Notes under the pieces: generated by a model
The model's input: the letters and a program-made list of their open reading frames with translations, nothing else
Told to the model about the DNA's origin: nothing
The model's database searches: none
In this document: piece by piece, positions 11,371 through 26,185 of the stretch
How the letters are laid out: every line of letters starts with the position of its first letter
Numbering within the stretch: position 1 is the stretch's first letter
Position numbers and translations under genes: made by a program
Source: Pezicula radicicola
Taxonomy: Eukaryota; Ascomycota; Leotiomycetes; Helotiales; Dermateaceae
Direction: 5' to 3'
Assembly: GCA_003008705.1 (NCBI GenBank)
Contig: PDUO01000026.1
Span: 806,001 to 870,000 of the forward strand
DNA length: 64,000 nt

Positions 11371-13555
11371 GGGGTGGGATTTCTTGAATCTCTTGGGCTA
11401 GGCGTTTTGGTCTTGGGGTAAAGGGACAGAGTACTGCGGTAATTTAGGTAGTGTGTAACTGATAATTCCCATGATTTTATGATTTCACCTCAAGCCAGGC
11501 AGCCTCCGTACTTGCCTCGATCACATTTCAATTTGACAAGCCTCCATATGACTCAAGGGATTTTGACAATATTATTAAAATTCCTCCTTCACAAACTACA
11601 GTTAGCTTCTGCAACTAGAAGGATTTAACGCAAAGATTCTTAGCAGACTTGCATGCCCTACTTCGATAAAATCCTTGCAAACCATTTCTTCCCCATCAAG
11701 AAAAGTACCAAAGACCTACACAAGATCATCTTCAACCCCCCACGAACCGTATCAAAGGATATCCCCCAAATTGGTGAATCGTAAGCGAGCTCACAACTAC
11801 CCAATCAGGAAGAAATAGAAATGAGTTCGAATTTTGAAGGCTGCGAGAGCTCTATTGCATTTTATCCTAATTAGTCCTGGAAGTCCAGCTCATTAGCTAC
11901 TCTAGATATTGCGGCATTACAAATTAGAAGACAGATATTTGAAATGCTCGCTAAATTCCAAGGGACTTTAATTCTTCTTCTCATCTTTGAGCATTTTTGA
12001 TATTTGGTACTATTTTGACAGTCGTGTTAAGGATGAGCTGCCTAGGGAGCATTGTATGAGAGGTCGGTCTTGTGTAGAACTATTTTTTGGTCTCTTGTTG
12101 AGGTATAAAGTTGTACTAGTATAGGGGGCCAATAACTTAAGTAGTAAAAGCACTAGATATACATGTTAGAGAAGGGGGTTTTTTATAGTTAGGTGCTAGA
12201 GATGAGGGGTTTAATAGAGTATTATCACTAAGTGTGTTTCTATAATTCTCTATTGGTATATAAAAATACTACTTGTCTTAATACTATAAGGACTTAGCTA
12301 ATGTTATACTTTTTCTATACAAGGAAGTTATATATTGTACATCTTCATTACCTACTAAATTCTGTCTACTTATAACAACTAAATTTCTTTAAATATAAGA
12401 CTATATAAAACTAAACTCTACTCATAAAATTTAACTCTGCGGAATCTATTTTTACGGCGTCCTATACTATTATTACCACAAGCATCCTTGTTGGCAAATT
12501 TACAAGAGTTCTACTCTCCTTTCCTATAATTCGAGCTCCTTAGCTATGATAATTTAACCTTCTTGCTCTTCGATAGGTATTGGTTTCTTCACAGATGGCG
12601 CGCTCGCCTGTCGCTTTATTCTGGGCTTTGGAGTAATACCTAGCCAGTTGGAAGTTGTGAAAAGCTTGTGACTTTTTTTTTTGAACTCCTGAAGGGTTTG
12701 GTCTAACAATCTATGGAGATAGTCATTTTTGGAGTAATTCTGTTGATTATGTTTTGAGATAATGTGTGAGCAGGAAGTGAGCTTATATAAAAGTGAGGCG
12801 TGTGAGCTATGTGACTTGGAAGCGAATATCCTATTCAATACAATCCTATTGAGGTTTAAGTTGGCAATTGAAGTTATTGGAATGTGTAACAACATTGTAT
12901 AGTGTGTAGACCTTCCTTATATAGAGATAGTATATTTTTGTTACCTTAGCGCACTGGCGTTAAGAGAGTTGTATATATATAAGGGAAACTGTTTTGGAAG
13001 ACCTTTGAGGTACCTAATAGGGTCACTGGTCTGTAGAGAACCTCCTTGGCCTCTCGACTGCTTTCGGTCTTCTCGACATAGGAGCCCAATTAATAACTCA
13101 CTAAGACGAAGAGCTCCCAAATTGTATTCGCCTCTTTCTTTTTGTTAACAGAGAATACTATTTCACTTAGAAGGGAGTTGCCTTCGAGCTTCCTTGAGTA
13201 TTCAGATGAAGAACTTAGCAACTGAGTCGAATGCCACTGCTTCATAGGTCTTCTATGCGTTGTTTCCTTTTTATACCATCAATTTTGTTCATCTGGGCGA
13301 GACCTTGGCCTGACCATCACTTGAGGACTGGCGAAGCTTTGCAGTCCTTGGTACTACCACAACTAGTAACTTCACTTCCGCATTGAGACGAGACCTTCTA
13401 AGTCCATGCATCTATTTGTTTCCCGCAAAGACGAAGTGTAAGCCAAATTCCAGACCAAGGCTTGCATCCATGATAATTCCGATCCCAACGCCACAAGTTC
13501 CTCATGCCCTTCGACCGTTCACTCCTAAATCTCCTATGGTCCATCCTCGCACTCT
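11371..13555. other. Long AT-rich intergenic region
   Basis: The first ~300 bp should be the annexin 3' UTR. From about 11,900 to 13,000 the sequence is AT-rich with many TATA-like words. A 113-codon frame (12,895-12,554, minus) is Ser/Asn/Lys-rich with no recognised motif. The stretch 12,780-12,900 has a TATATAAAA box and an end in GTAACAACA, loosely like an LTR end of a copia element, but I found no partner and no primer-binding site, so it is not called as an element. Confidence 0.4.
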
Positions 13556-13893
13556 TTACTTCTTTCCGCTCTTCTTTATACCCTGAGATCCGGTATTGAG
13601 GGGTCCTTTGCTTCCCTTCGCCTTCGCTGCGAGCTCAGCCTTGGCCTTTGCATCTGTGATCAGAAGATTAGTCGGGGTTGCTATTGAGAGGTTTAAGGTT
13701 GCTTCGACATACCAGCTCTCTGCTTCTCCTGGAATGCCTTGTCCTCGTCATCGAGCTCGCCCTTTGGTGCTTTCTTTGGGGCCTTCAAAGGCTTGGCCTT
13801 GCCTCCTATTGTGCTTGTCAGCAGTGAAGTGGGGTGAGGCTGAAGATCTATGAAGATCTGGGAAGACTTACCAGCTCTGTCTGCTCCTCCCAT
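13556..13893 (-). CDS. TMA7: Translation machinery-associated protein 7
   Basis: Three small exons (13893-13872, 13805-13713, 13653-13556) encode 70 aa. Both introns are clean: 66 nt (GTAAGT...AATAG) and 59 nt (GTATGT...CACAG). The protein starts MGGADRAGGKAKPLKAPKK, has DDEDKAFQEKQRA in the middle, and ends GPLNTGSQGIKKSGKK, the full-length TMA7/CCDC72 pattern. Known role: a small basic ribosome-associated protein. Only fragments of it are visible as unspliced frames because every exon is short. It is divergent from the PRP4 kinase gene with about 500 bp between start codons. Confidence 0.93.
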
Positions 13894-14398
13894 GTTGACG
13901 AGATGTTTAGTAGAGTGTAGGTTTAAGAGTCCTTTCGTGAGTGCGACAGTGGAACTGAAGTTGGGCCGTGGATGTAGTAGGGGAAGAAAGAATATTGGCG
14001 GGGAAGAGGCGCGCGGTTTTTGTTTTGCGCCGGCACCAGGTTCTACTGAAATTCAAGGCACCGACGATTGGCTGGATTTTTCTTATCAGGGTGCATCATT
14101 GAACGGTAAACGGCTCTTAAACCTCCAGCTCGAAACATTGCCACGACATCTCCAAATTCATCCACCTACTTACTGTACACTGCCCTGCACAACTTGCAAC
14201 TCTTCTCTAGCTATATCTCTCTACACGATCACAGTACTATGCGCTGAATCTTGAGGCAAGAGACGATAGATACCCGGTTGGGCTCTTCTCACATTGAGAT
14301 CTTAAGATTCTGATCCTTGGCTAACACAATCTTCTCCACTACAAGGCAGGGGACCTTCGTCTCTGGTTGACACGTATTATCTGCGCAAGGGATTCATC
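13894..14398. promoter_or_regulatory. Divergent promoter region of TMA7 and PRP4
   Basis: The 505-bp gap between two divergent start codons must hold both promoters. Its right half (14,160-14,370) is pyrimidine-rich. A minimal ATG-CGC-TGA upstream frame occurs at 14,239. No specific binding site is claimed. Confidence 0.5.
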
Positions 14399-17245
<2,847 letters not shown>

Positions 17246-19878
17246 AGAAACTGTTGGTAGTATATCTCGTTAGGAGGAGTGGCCTGGTTGCATGTGCATA
17301 AGTAAATATTGTTCTATTTTCGGTGCGCTTGCAGACAGAACTAGATGCCAGAATTAAGATGTTGCTAATCAGACCACAGATGGACCTATAGTGGTGGTTG
17401 TTTGATGAATGCAGATGATCGATTTACCAGGTGAGCCATGCATAGGTCTAACACTCTTTTCTCCTAACTTAAGTTGCATCCTAACCTTGTATGCCTTCCT
17501 TTCTTCCCATTCCTTCCGAGTTAGGCGCTACTATCTCGACGTTGCAACCTCATAATCATCCTCATATTCCTACTACACTAGTTGAAGGTGGAAGTGGAAG
17601 TCATGCCGTGCTGTGCCGCATTTATGATCATTGCACACCTAGTGGGATCATAGCATCTACTCATTCATCCATTAAGCGCCAATCTCTCCTTACCACAATA
17701 ACTAGCACCGGCTTCAGTATCTGTGTCTATTCATATTCTTCAAGTATGTCAGCCATGAGAGTTCATGGGCAATGCACAATAGCCCATCGCCCATAATCTA
17801 GGGATTTAACCGCGCTGTGGCGGTAAGATGTTGCGTTATTGTTAAGGTATTTTTGGATTGTGTTTCAAGTGGAAAGTACTACTTCTGTCATATTTTAAGG
17901 GTTTTTGTTATTTGTGGGCGTCTTGTTATCACTTGGGCTACTTGGTTGATGGGAACCAGGAGATTGTGATAGAGCTGAGTTTCTTTTGATGAGTCTTCTT
18001 GGGAGGGAAGGAAAGTGGGGGGATGTTGACAAGTGACATCTAGAAACAGTCTTCAAAGTGTTTCTTATTCATTGAGTTGTTGAGTATGTAGAATTTGGTG
18101 TCAAATAATGTATTATTAATAAACTAGCATCTTGAAGGTTTTATGTCTTTGACTTCTCTCCTATCTATTACGTAGATTAGGTGTACTCAGATTGAGTTGA
18201 TTGGAGAGTGTTGAGCAAAAGTGACTTAGTTGGAGAAGGAGAACAGAGCACTAGAAGCTGATCCACTTATTGCTCTTTGGATTGGGAAGCTATTACTATT
18301 TCAAAGACAGTCTGAGGGATATGTAGAAGGAGGTTGTATTGTGCTTTGTATATGTGAACTAAAGTAGTTAGAAAAAAGATCTCTGGTCTCCAATGTCTTT
18401 TTTTTTGTGGTCGTTGTTTTGGAGTAATTTTCTTTGAGTTCCCAAGTTCATTTGAGTCGCTAGGTTCACTTGAGTTGCTCAAAAACTCAAACGTGAGATA
18501 CATCTACATCTGCTGAAAGATCCTTTTGAATAGAATCTTCGGCTTTCAACCCATATAATAGAAGATTCTAGTTTTTGTTATTAAGCTAAACACTGTTGCA
18601 GACAACTTTAGGATCAAAAGAGAATTGGGATTAGCTAGCTTGGTTATATGCTTGAACATAGACTATGATTGAGGGGACGCGATAGTGCAACAGATATTCC
18701 TTTAGAGCTTGCTTGTTTTGAGTTGCTTTGGTCATACATCGCTGGAGTATCTGCAGGACTAACTTCTGGTGTGGCAGGCTCTTGGATTCGTTGCTGAGTT
18801 TGATTCTCTTGTTGGAGATGATCATCCATAGATATGGTGGTTTAGAGATAGTAGGTAATGGTAATCTTTCTCGGTATTAGTCTCCTACTTTGCACTAATC
18901 CACCCCATTCTTTCCTCTCCTCTTTCTCTTCCTCCCCCTCCTCTTCCCCTTCCTATCAACAGCGTGAGAAACATGTTACCTCACAATCCTATGGCTCATG
19001 TCTATCTCTATCTCCACCTCAAGCAGCCCCCACCCCACCCCTTTCCTCAAAACTCTCCTTCCCATCTGCAACAGAAAGTCAGGCAGATATAATTTTAATA
19101 TTTAAAAATACACTAATTCGCCGCGAACCTACCATTCAAGACGTACAAAAATTGACAATGTTATTCTGCCTGACAATAACACTAGGGGATTTTTGGAGAT
19201 GAGGGAGGCAGAGGGACGCGTTTGGAAGTTTAGGGGTGGGTTGGTATTAGGGTGTGGGAGATTTGGGGGTGTAGTGCTGTGAAGGGAGAGGAGGCTAGTT
19301 GATAATAGACATCTTGGTGGTATTGGTGTCTATGCTGGAGGTGTGTTGATGATTGTGGAGAGGGGGAGGAGGCTGTGGGAGGGGCTTTGATATGGGGTTT
19401 GGGAAGAAGAGGGGGAAGGGAATTGTGAATGGTATAGTTGGGGTGGGTAGTTAGGTATTTGAGTGATGGTGAATAGATGGTGCGTGTTTGAGAGTATAGG
19501 GATATATTTGGCTATGTGTATGAGGCTATGAGATTACTTTTCCCTCTTGAAATATATACTTATCCGCTTAATACAAGAAAATAAAGAAAAGAAGCAACTA
19601 ACTTCTTATTGCTATTAACCTCGTCAAGCCTTCCATCTGCTAGATAGTCCTGTTCACTTCAAATCGAAGGTTCAGTAACAGTAGGTACCCACTCTTGTCT
19701 CATTTACCATTCTTGATTCCGACGATGTGCAGAGTTTAGATAGATTATGGCGGCCTAGAGGAGTTTCAATACATGTGCACTAGCGATGTATCTTTACGAC
19801 CAACTAGTTGTAATCCACACTTTATTTTATGTTTTGAGAAGCCTTTGAATACTCATATCATACTTAATTCGCCAATAG
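17246..19878. other. Intergenic, relic repeat DNA
   Basis: After the PRP4 3' UTR there is no convincing gene. Around 18,420-18,560 lies a degenerate copy of the MITE interior (TTGAGTTGCTCAAAAACTCAA, then GATCCTTTTGAATAG). From 18,860 to 19,080 the plus strand is pyrimidine-rich (C/T runs) and from 19,196 to 19,480 it is G/A-rich. Frames on the minus strand at 18,644-18,829 are Gln/Ser-rich without motifs. Confidence 0.45.
18420..18560. repeat. Degenerate MITE-interior relic
   Basis: Contains several GAGT..CTCAA words (for example CACTTGAGTTGCTCAAAAAC) and GATCCTTTTGAATAG, which resembles the GATCATTTTGAATAG subterminal block of the CCGTACGAAT MITEs. Intact terminal repeats are not visible, so this is called a relic. 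Confidence 0.4.
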
Positions 19879-19879
19879 A

Positions 19880-20023
19880 TGCAAAGAGCTAGGAGTCGGA
19901 TGCTACTATCACAAGGATGTTGGCTTGCAACGTGCGCTGGAAGATCTTGTCGATGAAGCCGTTCGGAAGGCTATAGAGCTTCAAGAGAAGCGAGAAAAGA
20001 AGGTTATCGAGGGCGAGCCTTGA
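19880..20023 (+). pseudogene. Orphan terminal-exon-like coding fragment
   Basis: After a good acceptor (CGCCAATAG at 19871-19878) a frame of 47 codons reads CKELGVGCYYHKDVGLQRAL, then a charged helix ending KVIEGEP and TGA at 20021-20023. Composition looks like a genuine protein C-terminus (amphipathic E/K/R helix). I find no upstream exon joined to it: the 250 bp before it has stops in all frames. It may be the last exon of a gene destroyed upstream, or chance. The protein is not recognised. Confidence 0.3.
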
Positions 20024-20084
20024 TTATGTTTTTTGACTTCTAACAGGAGGTAATGACAGCAAGAGATATAGTGACAAGACTGTT

Positions 20085-20579
20085 TTACTTGGCAAGAATT
20101 GTCAAGTCTTTCGTTTTAAGGAATAGGTTCGAGGTGTGATATGCTCGTTCACAGTCAGGCGAATGGAGCGCTCGAGGTTCTTCCAGTCGATGTAAGTATC
20201 CATTTTGGTCTTGGTGGAGATTTGGAGCTGGTGTTCGCTGTGAGGATAAGGGAGCGTCCAGGGCACGGAGTTCAGCGCCGTTTGAATCGTCCATGAGTGA
20301 GAGTATGCCAATTCCAGTCTGGAAGAGAGAAACCACTTTAGAGGATAGATTCACTAGGTTCAGATCGTATAGATCTGGTTGTGCGTCTTGAGACTGGAAG
20401 TTGAGACTAGACGTTTGTGAATATTGGAAAATGGGACGAGGGGATAGTTGAAACTGTCTCCTTCTTTCAGCTTTAGGTTGTTATGCTTGATACTACTGAT
20501 ACCAATGATACTCGGTGGCCTTTCTGAAGGACTAAAGCTAACGCAGTACCTTACTGCTACGAGTCTTTGACTTGCCATA
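20085..20579 (-). CDS. Doubtful two-exon gene candidate
   Basis: On the minus strand, ATG at 20579 gives MASQRLVA followed by GTAAGG, a possible donor. A second frame is then open for about 133 codons down to the stop at 20085 without its own early Met; it includes DLYDLNLVNLSSKVVSLFQT, then GILSLMDDSNGAELRALDAP. A competing frame, preceded by an acceptor-like TTCTCTCTTCCAG, gives AYSHSWTIQTALNSVPWTLP over 70 codons. Both look partly protein-like and I cannot choose. No family is recognised. Confidence 0.22.
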
Positions 20580-22020
20580 TCGTCTGAAAGGAAAAAGAAC
20601 AACGAGAGATGACGAAGTGACGAAATGACCCAAGGCGGATGCAACTCAGCCAGTCCAACTGCACCGGCCTTGAGCTCTAGGTAGGCTCTTTCTGTGGGAG
20701 TTGACGGGAGGGAAGACGGCTGGTCTGAGTCTGACTTGGGAATACTTCAGAATTTGGAAAATGGGTAGAGCGGCTACAGACAGAGATGTCCCGCCAAAGG
20801 TACAACCAAAAATGGACGACCGAGTAGGTCTCGAGATCACGACCTTGAAACAATGTAGATCATCTGAAGTCCTCGTCTTCCCCAACATCTCCCCAAAGCC
20901 ATTGGCGCCTACGAAGCTATTTTTGAAAGCCGATAACACTGTTGGGAAGTAAAGAAATTGAAGCAAAACTATTCTGAGACTGACTCGATGTTGGTTCCAT
21001 CAACAACTACCGACAGTAGCAAAGGCAAGCAAATGTCTCCTCATCCATCTTGGATGACAGGACCCGAACAAGCTGATTCCCGACCTGAGATGGGCTGGCG
21101 GGTACGGGTACGACCGTGGATGGCAACAAGCATGAAGAGTACAATAATGGAACGATATCAGGTACCAAGCTTTGAAGCATCCATGAAATTAGCTCGGGAG
21201 TGTGGGTTATTACCTAGCTGGTGGTCTTGTGGTTGTGACTACATGTACTCGCAACGCTTGACTTTGATAGAAACGCATCTCCATGACTCTTTTCTGAAGA
21301 ATCTGCATACACTTTTGATTGCTGGATGCATACTGGCGCTGACACTCTTCGATCCCGCAGGTCATCGATCCATCCACCCAGGTTTAGCAAGAATAGAAAC
21401 AATGATACTCGAGTATCGGTAAGAAAAAGGAAGGTTGGTAATGGTTGAGAATGATAGAAAAGGAATCCTCCCGCAAGGATGATGATCAAAAAAGTAAGTT
21501 GTGGAGATGACTTGCATACTGGACGTTTTGTTAAGCGCCATCCTTCGTCCTCGCCGTCGCCGTCGCCGGCCTCCTTTCTTTTTCTTTCTAGCGACTCGCT
21601 ACTGATCCCGTGAACATGGCTATGGTGACCACAAGGAATCCCAACCTCCGACGATCCACAGGTCCAGATTTTGGACCAAAAGAAGAAAGGTGATGTTATT
21701 CCGTCTCTTACCACTCGTACTATTCCTATCTCTCTCTCGCACTCGGTCTCACGGCCGGTCTCACGGCCAGCCAAATTTAACGATGCTGCACAACACCTTC
21801 GCCCCTTGCAAATCTCATCACATCTCGCATCAACGGCAGGATTGGGGAATTCTCGAGTAATGGAAATAGCCTCTGTCCTCATGGCAATCTGCAGAGCACG
21901 CAAGGGAATCACTCGCGGCACAGTAATATGAATAAAAAAAGCAAGCCAGACACGTGCAGCGTGCAGATTCTGTAACGTGCTACTAACTAGTCCTCATCTG
22001 AATTAAGAACTACCAATTTA
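20580..22020. other. Non-coding stretch with overlapping spurious frames
   Basis: Open frames of 80-235 codons exist on both strands (for example 20701-20952 plus, 21214-21921 minus), but they overlap each other and carry no motif or splice logic. A CGTCGCCGTCGCCGG run lies near 21,555. I see no supported gene. Confidence 0.4.
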
Positions 22021-22221
22021 CCGTACGAATTGGTTTATAAAAAGATCATTTTGAATGAATATCTATTTAGATGATTTTTTGAGTAACTCACTTAATCTAG
22101 GTAACTTAGCTGATTTAGGTAATTTTAGTTGATTTAAGTAACTCAGTTGACTTAAGTACTTCTATAATATCTATAAGAGATCACTTTCATTAGGGCAACT
22201 AAGTTAAACTAATTCGTACGG
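22021..22221. mobile_element. MITE, CCGTACGAAT family, copy 2
   Basis: A 201-bp element. The left end starts CCGTACGAATTGGTTTATAA; the right end, reverse-complemented, starts CCGTACGAATTAGTTTAACT. TA flanks both ends (22019-22020, 22222-22223). The subterminal GATCATTTTGAAT on the left matches copy 1. The interior is an array of GTAACT(C/T)A.TT.A words (22,081-22,160). Terminal repeats are clear for about 16 bp, then diverge. No coding capacity. Confidence 0.85.
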
Positions 22222-25200
22222 TAAGATAATTTCCGATACCATCACCACCAATATCATGGATCTGATCCGGGGTTGGGTCACATGCAGCATCTCGGAGTCG
22301 TACTCCCAGTTCATACAGCACTCCAATAATTCAATCTATTCTGTGCCAATCAAGTCATCGAGATGCAGACGTCTTGATGAAGGCGCTGAAATGCAATATC
22401 TACAATACTGTGTCTTGATTCGCTGGAGGCCACAGAAGCAAGCACTGGCAGCAGCTATCCGTTTCCCGTCTTGTTTCTTCGAGTCCTGCCTTGTCTTGTG
22501 TACAGTACAGCCGCTCAGCTACCATGCAAAGGTATCCGCAAACGGTGCTGTTGTGATTCTATCGATATGAATTATCACATCGCGAGAACTCCGCGCCGTA
22601 CCGTACTATATTCAACTTTACTTGAGAGTCGCGTGCAGAGGGTTTCGAGATGAAAGCGGCCATAGCGAAGCCGTTACTATTGACAGGAGAAGCAAATATC
22701 CATCAAACGGTGGCTGACAAGGCTTGGGATGATGGCTGAGGTTACACACTTACCGATATGACGCTCACTATTCACTATACTTGCCATACCGTACAGTAGT
22801 ACACAGCAAGGTAGAGGAGGCTGCCGTGGCTGCGTACAAAACAACCATCACGCATGCAAACAGAGATGCAGCTAGCCTGATCCTCCCTGTCCCTCTCTCT
22901 CTCCCCGCTGCATCTCTTGGTTGATGCGATAACTGCAACTTGCATGCGGTGAGACGGAATTCTCTCCACACAATCCTCACCGACTACCTTTATTACTACA
23001 CAGCAACTACCACCAACTACCAGGCGACGGCATCAACCACAGACCACACCTAGACACGGACCACAAAATCACAGCCCAGCAGGTAGTCAGCACTCAAGCT
23101 CACACCCGCAAACGCCCACATCAACACAGACTGCCGCCGCCAGCCAATACTTGCAAGACAGGTAGGTCGTTCGGTCGTCGTATTCGTTCTGGGCCTCGTC
23201 CACCAAAGACGCTCCCAACTGTCCAATAATGTCTAATGTCCACTGCCCACCGCCTGGTCTTTGTACATCCCTACTTATCGGTCAGTACCATGCCTGGACC
23301 GACCCAACCGCAGTTCCACCTAGATACCGAGACTTGCGTTGCACACAGACTTCAATATTGCCAACTGTGGATTTGCCCACAAATTTTGGACGATTTGCAC
23401 TTGGGAATCAATCAATCATCACCGTTAGATTTGCACACAAATTCAAATTGATTGCAAAAATAGGGTTACACGGGAGCCTATTCTCGTCGCAGTGTCAAGT
23501 TGCGAGCAAGGAACTGCCCAAAAGGCACCATCCAGCGGTGAGTTTCAGGGGGCAGCGAAAGGGGAAACAACTGCAACGGCTTTGGACGGCTGATGGAGTT
23601 GCCGTACGGGAGGGAGCAAGGGCGAGCATTCAGGGTGTGCCATTTTTTTTTTGGCTCACGGCTTCAGCGGAAGACACGAGATCTGCCTCTCTACTGGTCT
23701 GCTTTGGCAGCAGCGTGACATGACAGCAGCAGCAGCATCGTCTGAATTTTTCCATGATACTTTTCGGAGTTCTTGGATGCTGTCTGGGCGAATGTCCATG
23801 TCCGTCTCCTGGCAGCATGGGCGGTATTCTTACTGTCAAAAAGGTGTCTGTCTCACTGGTCAAGATGGGAGTGTTGATGAGCCTTTTGGTGACTGGCTGA
23901 AAACCTTCTGTAACCCAGCTCGGGAGGGTCCTTTGCATGGCTAGAATTACGATAGTACAGTAGTAAGAAGAATTATGTCGAGCTTGTTTGTGTGGGCAGT
24001 CGATGCAGGCTGAGAGAGACTTGTGCAACTTGTGCAGCGAGGCTGTGGGCGAACAGAGTCGTGGGCCTTCCTTGCTTTTGCCCTCCCACTGCCCTCCACA
24101 CTCGCTGCAAACAAACAGGTGGCCAATTACCATGTCGAGGCCTTCTGAAGTCCTCATTGGCCACCGCTGCCAATTCGTGAATATTTCGATATGAGCTGTT
24201 CAGCGCTAATGGCACATTAGGATTAACGCTAGACCGAATATCTGGACTCCTCACTTTATTATTTCGCTCCCACCCCAAACCTTCCAAGAACACGCACCCT
24301 TGTACCCAGGAGGGCCAGGAGGAATTCTCCCATCTGCGCCGCTGCCATGCACGAGGTCAGCGCCACCGTCACATCTGAATCATTCTCGCGGCGGAGACCT
24401 GGTAACTCTCCAATCACCGGCGCCCCTCCAGCCTCGAAGCAGCCTCACTCTCTGGGATGGATGGTTGGGTGTGAAAAATGGGTATTCGAGAATGACACGA
24501 CAGGGCGATCGAATCTCGGGCGCAGCAAAAAAAGAATGTGGCATGGCGTACAACAAGGGTTGAATATTACGAAAGTATACGATTCTTCGCATGGTGATTG
24601 GCTCCAGGTCATGCTTCTATGGCTGGAGAGAACAAAGGAATGGCGCCGGAGATTGCCTCTAACGTCGTAGTTTCCATGCACTTTCAACGAGACGATGACA
24701 CATCACGATGCAGCAGTGCAATACTGCAATTCCCCATCCATGCACCGGGCCTTCCCTGAGCCTTGAGGGTGTCCTCTCTTTCGCCAATCAAACGATCTAC
24801 AGAAAACTCCAGAACAAAGAGGAGCCCAAGCGAGCAAATCTACTACAAAACAAAGGGATGACGGCGGGCGGCCATCGAGTTGGGGGCACCAACCAATTAA
24901 TAATGCCGAAAATCTCGAAGCACAGCAACACATCGCAAATCAGCATCCTTCAGCGAGGGCCATCCTTTCAATTTGAGGCCGTCGCATTGATCGCTGAGAG
25001 CCCAGGAGGAAGGTCTACGGCAAATCTTCAAAAAGTCATGGGTGTCACTTGGTCTCATCGCCAACACGGTGAAGTCTCAGATGTCTGACTGTTGTCCCTG
25101 CGAGATTTCATGCGTAGGAACAGCGTCCGCAAACGGTAAGAAGCAAGCAGAAAAAGACATGACCGCCACACGATACGCAAACAGCCATGTGCGACACCCT

Positions 25201-26185
25201 CTCCCTTTGCCCACACACAGACGACGGCCCCGCCGTCGAATCATGCTGCTCGAACGAGAGCTTTCTGCCGTTTTGGCCCACACCTTTTTGAAGTCATGAA
25301 CAGGGTCCTCGTGTAGACAGTCGTGAAAGTCTCGCCTAAAGCTCCTCAACAATATTAGCAGCAGGGTGACCCGGCCTATCCTGCAAGACCAGCGACGAGT
25401 AGAAAGCCGAGGAGAGACTGAGAGACGGTCCATGCACTCTTGGGGCACACCTATTTTTGCACGGGCGACTTGGGTGACGCATTTTGTTGAAAGTCCTCAT
25501 TACGGGAGCCTTCCTCTTTCTGAGTGGCTACGCATGCCTGAGGGCTGGAAATTGTGGGTTTCGCTGAATGCATTCCTGGCGTCGACCACACATTTGACTA
25601 GGAACAATCCGTTCAAGGGTTTTGATTAGTTTAAACTCTCAAGTGATCAGCCATCTGGTCAAGCGCGAACCACCAAACCAATTTGACTACCCACCCAAAC
25701 TACTTCAATCCTTGGCCAAAGTAATAGCGGGGTGGATATAGTCTACCAAAAGCCACCAAAGTGGGAACTACCCAGTAGATTGCAAGCCTCAACTGTCATT
25801 ACAGGGGTACCCGGTTCTAACTGATCAAAGGTCTTTCCATATTAACGGTGGCATCCTCATCGCTTCACTCTATACTGCTTTACCGCAACCTCGAACCTCA
25901 ACCTTCAGCTCACCCTTCGCTCACCGTTCGTCCTTTCACCGTCGCATACCCAACGACGAGTTCTCCGAGCTCTTTCTCTCGCACCTAGTTCGAAACTTCT
26001 CGCAAAAGGCTCCCTTCCCGACCACCTACCGACGATCCCGTAAGAAGGGCCCGTTTGGATTCCATTTGGATTTGACCTTGAAGGCCACATTTCTTTCTGT
26101 GTGTTGTTTTTTGGACCAAGATTCCTCTGGATCTATTTTCCATTGTCTACCGGTTCCCGCCCTTCAGCAAATTTCATACGTTGCC
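22222..26185. other. Long region upstream of the Ran1-like kinase
   Basis: About 4 kb without a supported gene. Many overlapping frames of 60-175 codons occur on both strands, all motif-free. Base composition is balanced rather than AT-rich and short C/T tracts recur (for example 22,970-23,160, which ends in ACAG followed by GTAGGT, like a leader exon with a donor). The segment 25,870-26,030 is strongly pyrimidine-rich and has no ATG before the kinase start, fitting a 5' UTR. A long leader or promoter for the kinase is an inference. Confidence 0.4.

Noticed and set aside
12780..12910. Copia-type LTR end (TATA box, ACA end)
   Set aside because: No second LTR, no primer-binding site matching a tRNA, and no internal coding region nearby.
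13383..13853. Plus-strand frames over the TMA7 gene
   Set aside because: They are antisense shadows of the three TMA7 exons, which have clear family identity and clean splice sites on the minus strand.
21214..21921. 235-codon minus-strand frame
   Set aside because: Low-complexity, overlapped by plus-strand frames of similar quality, no motif, no splice context.
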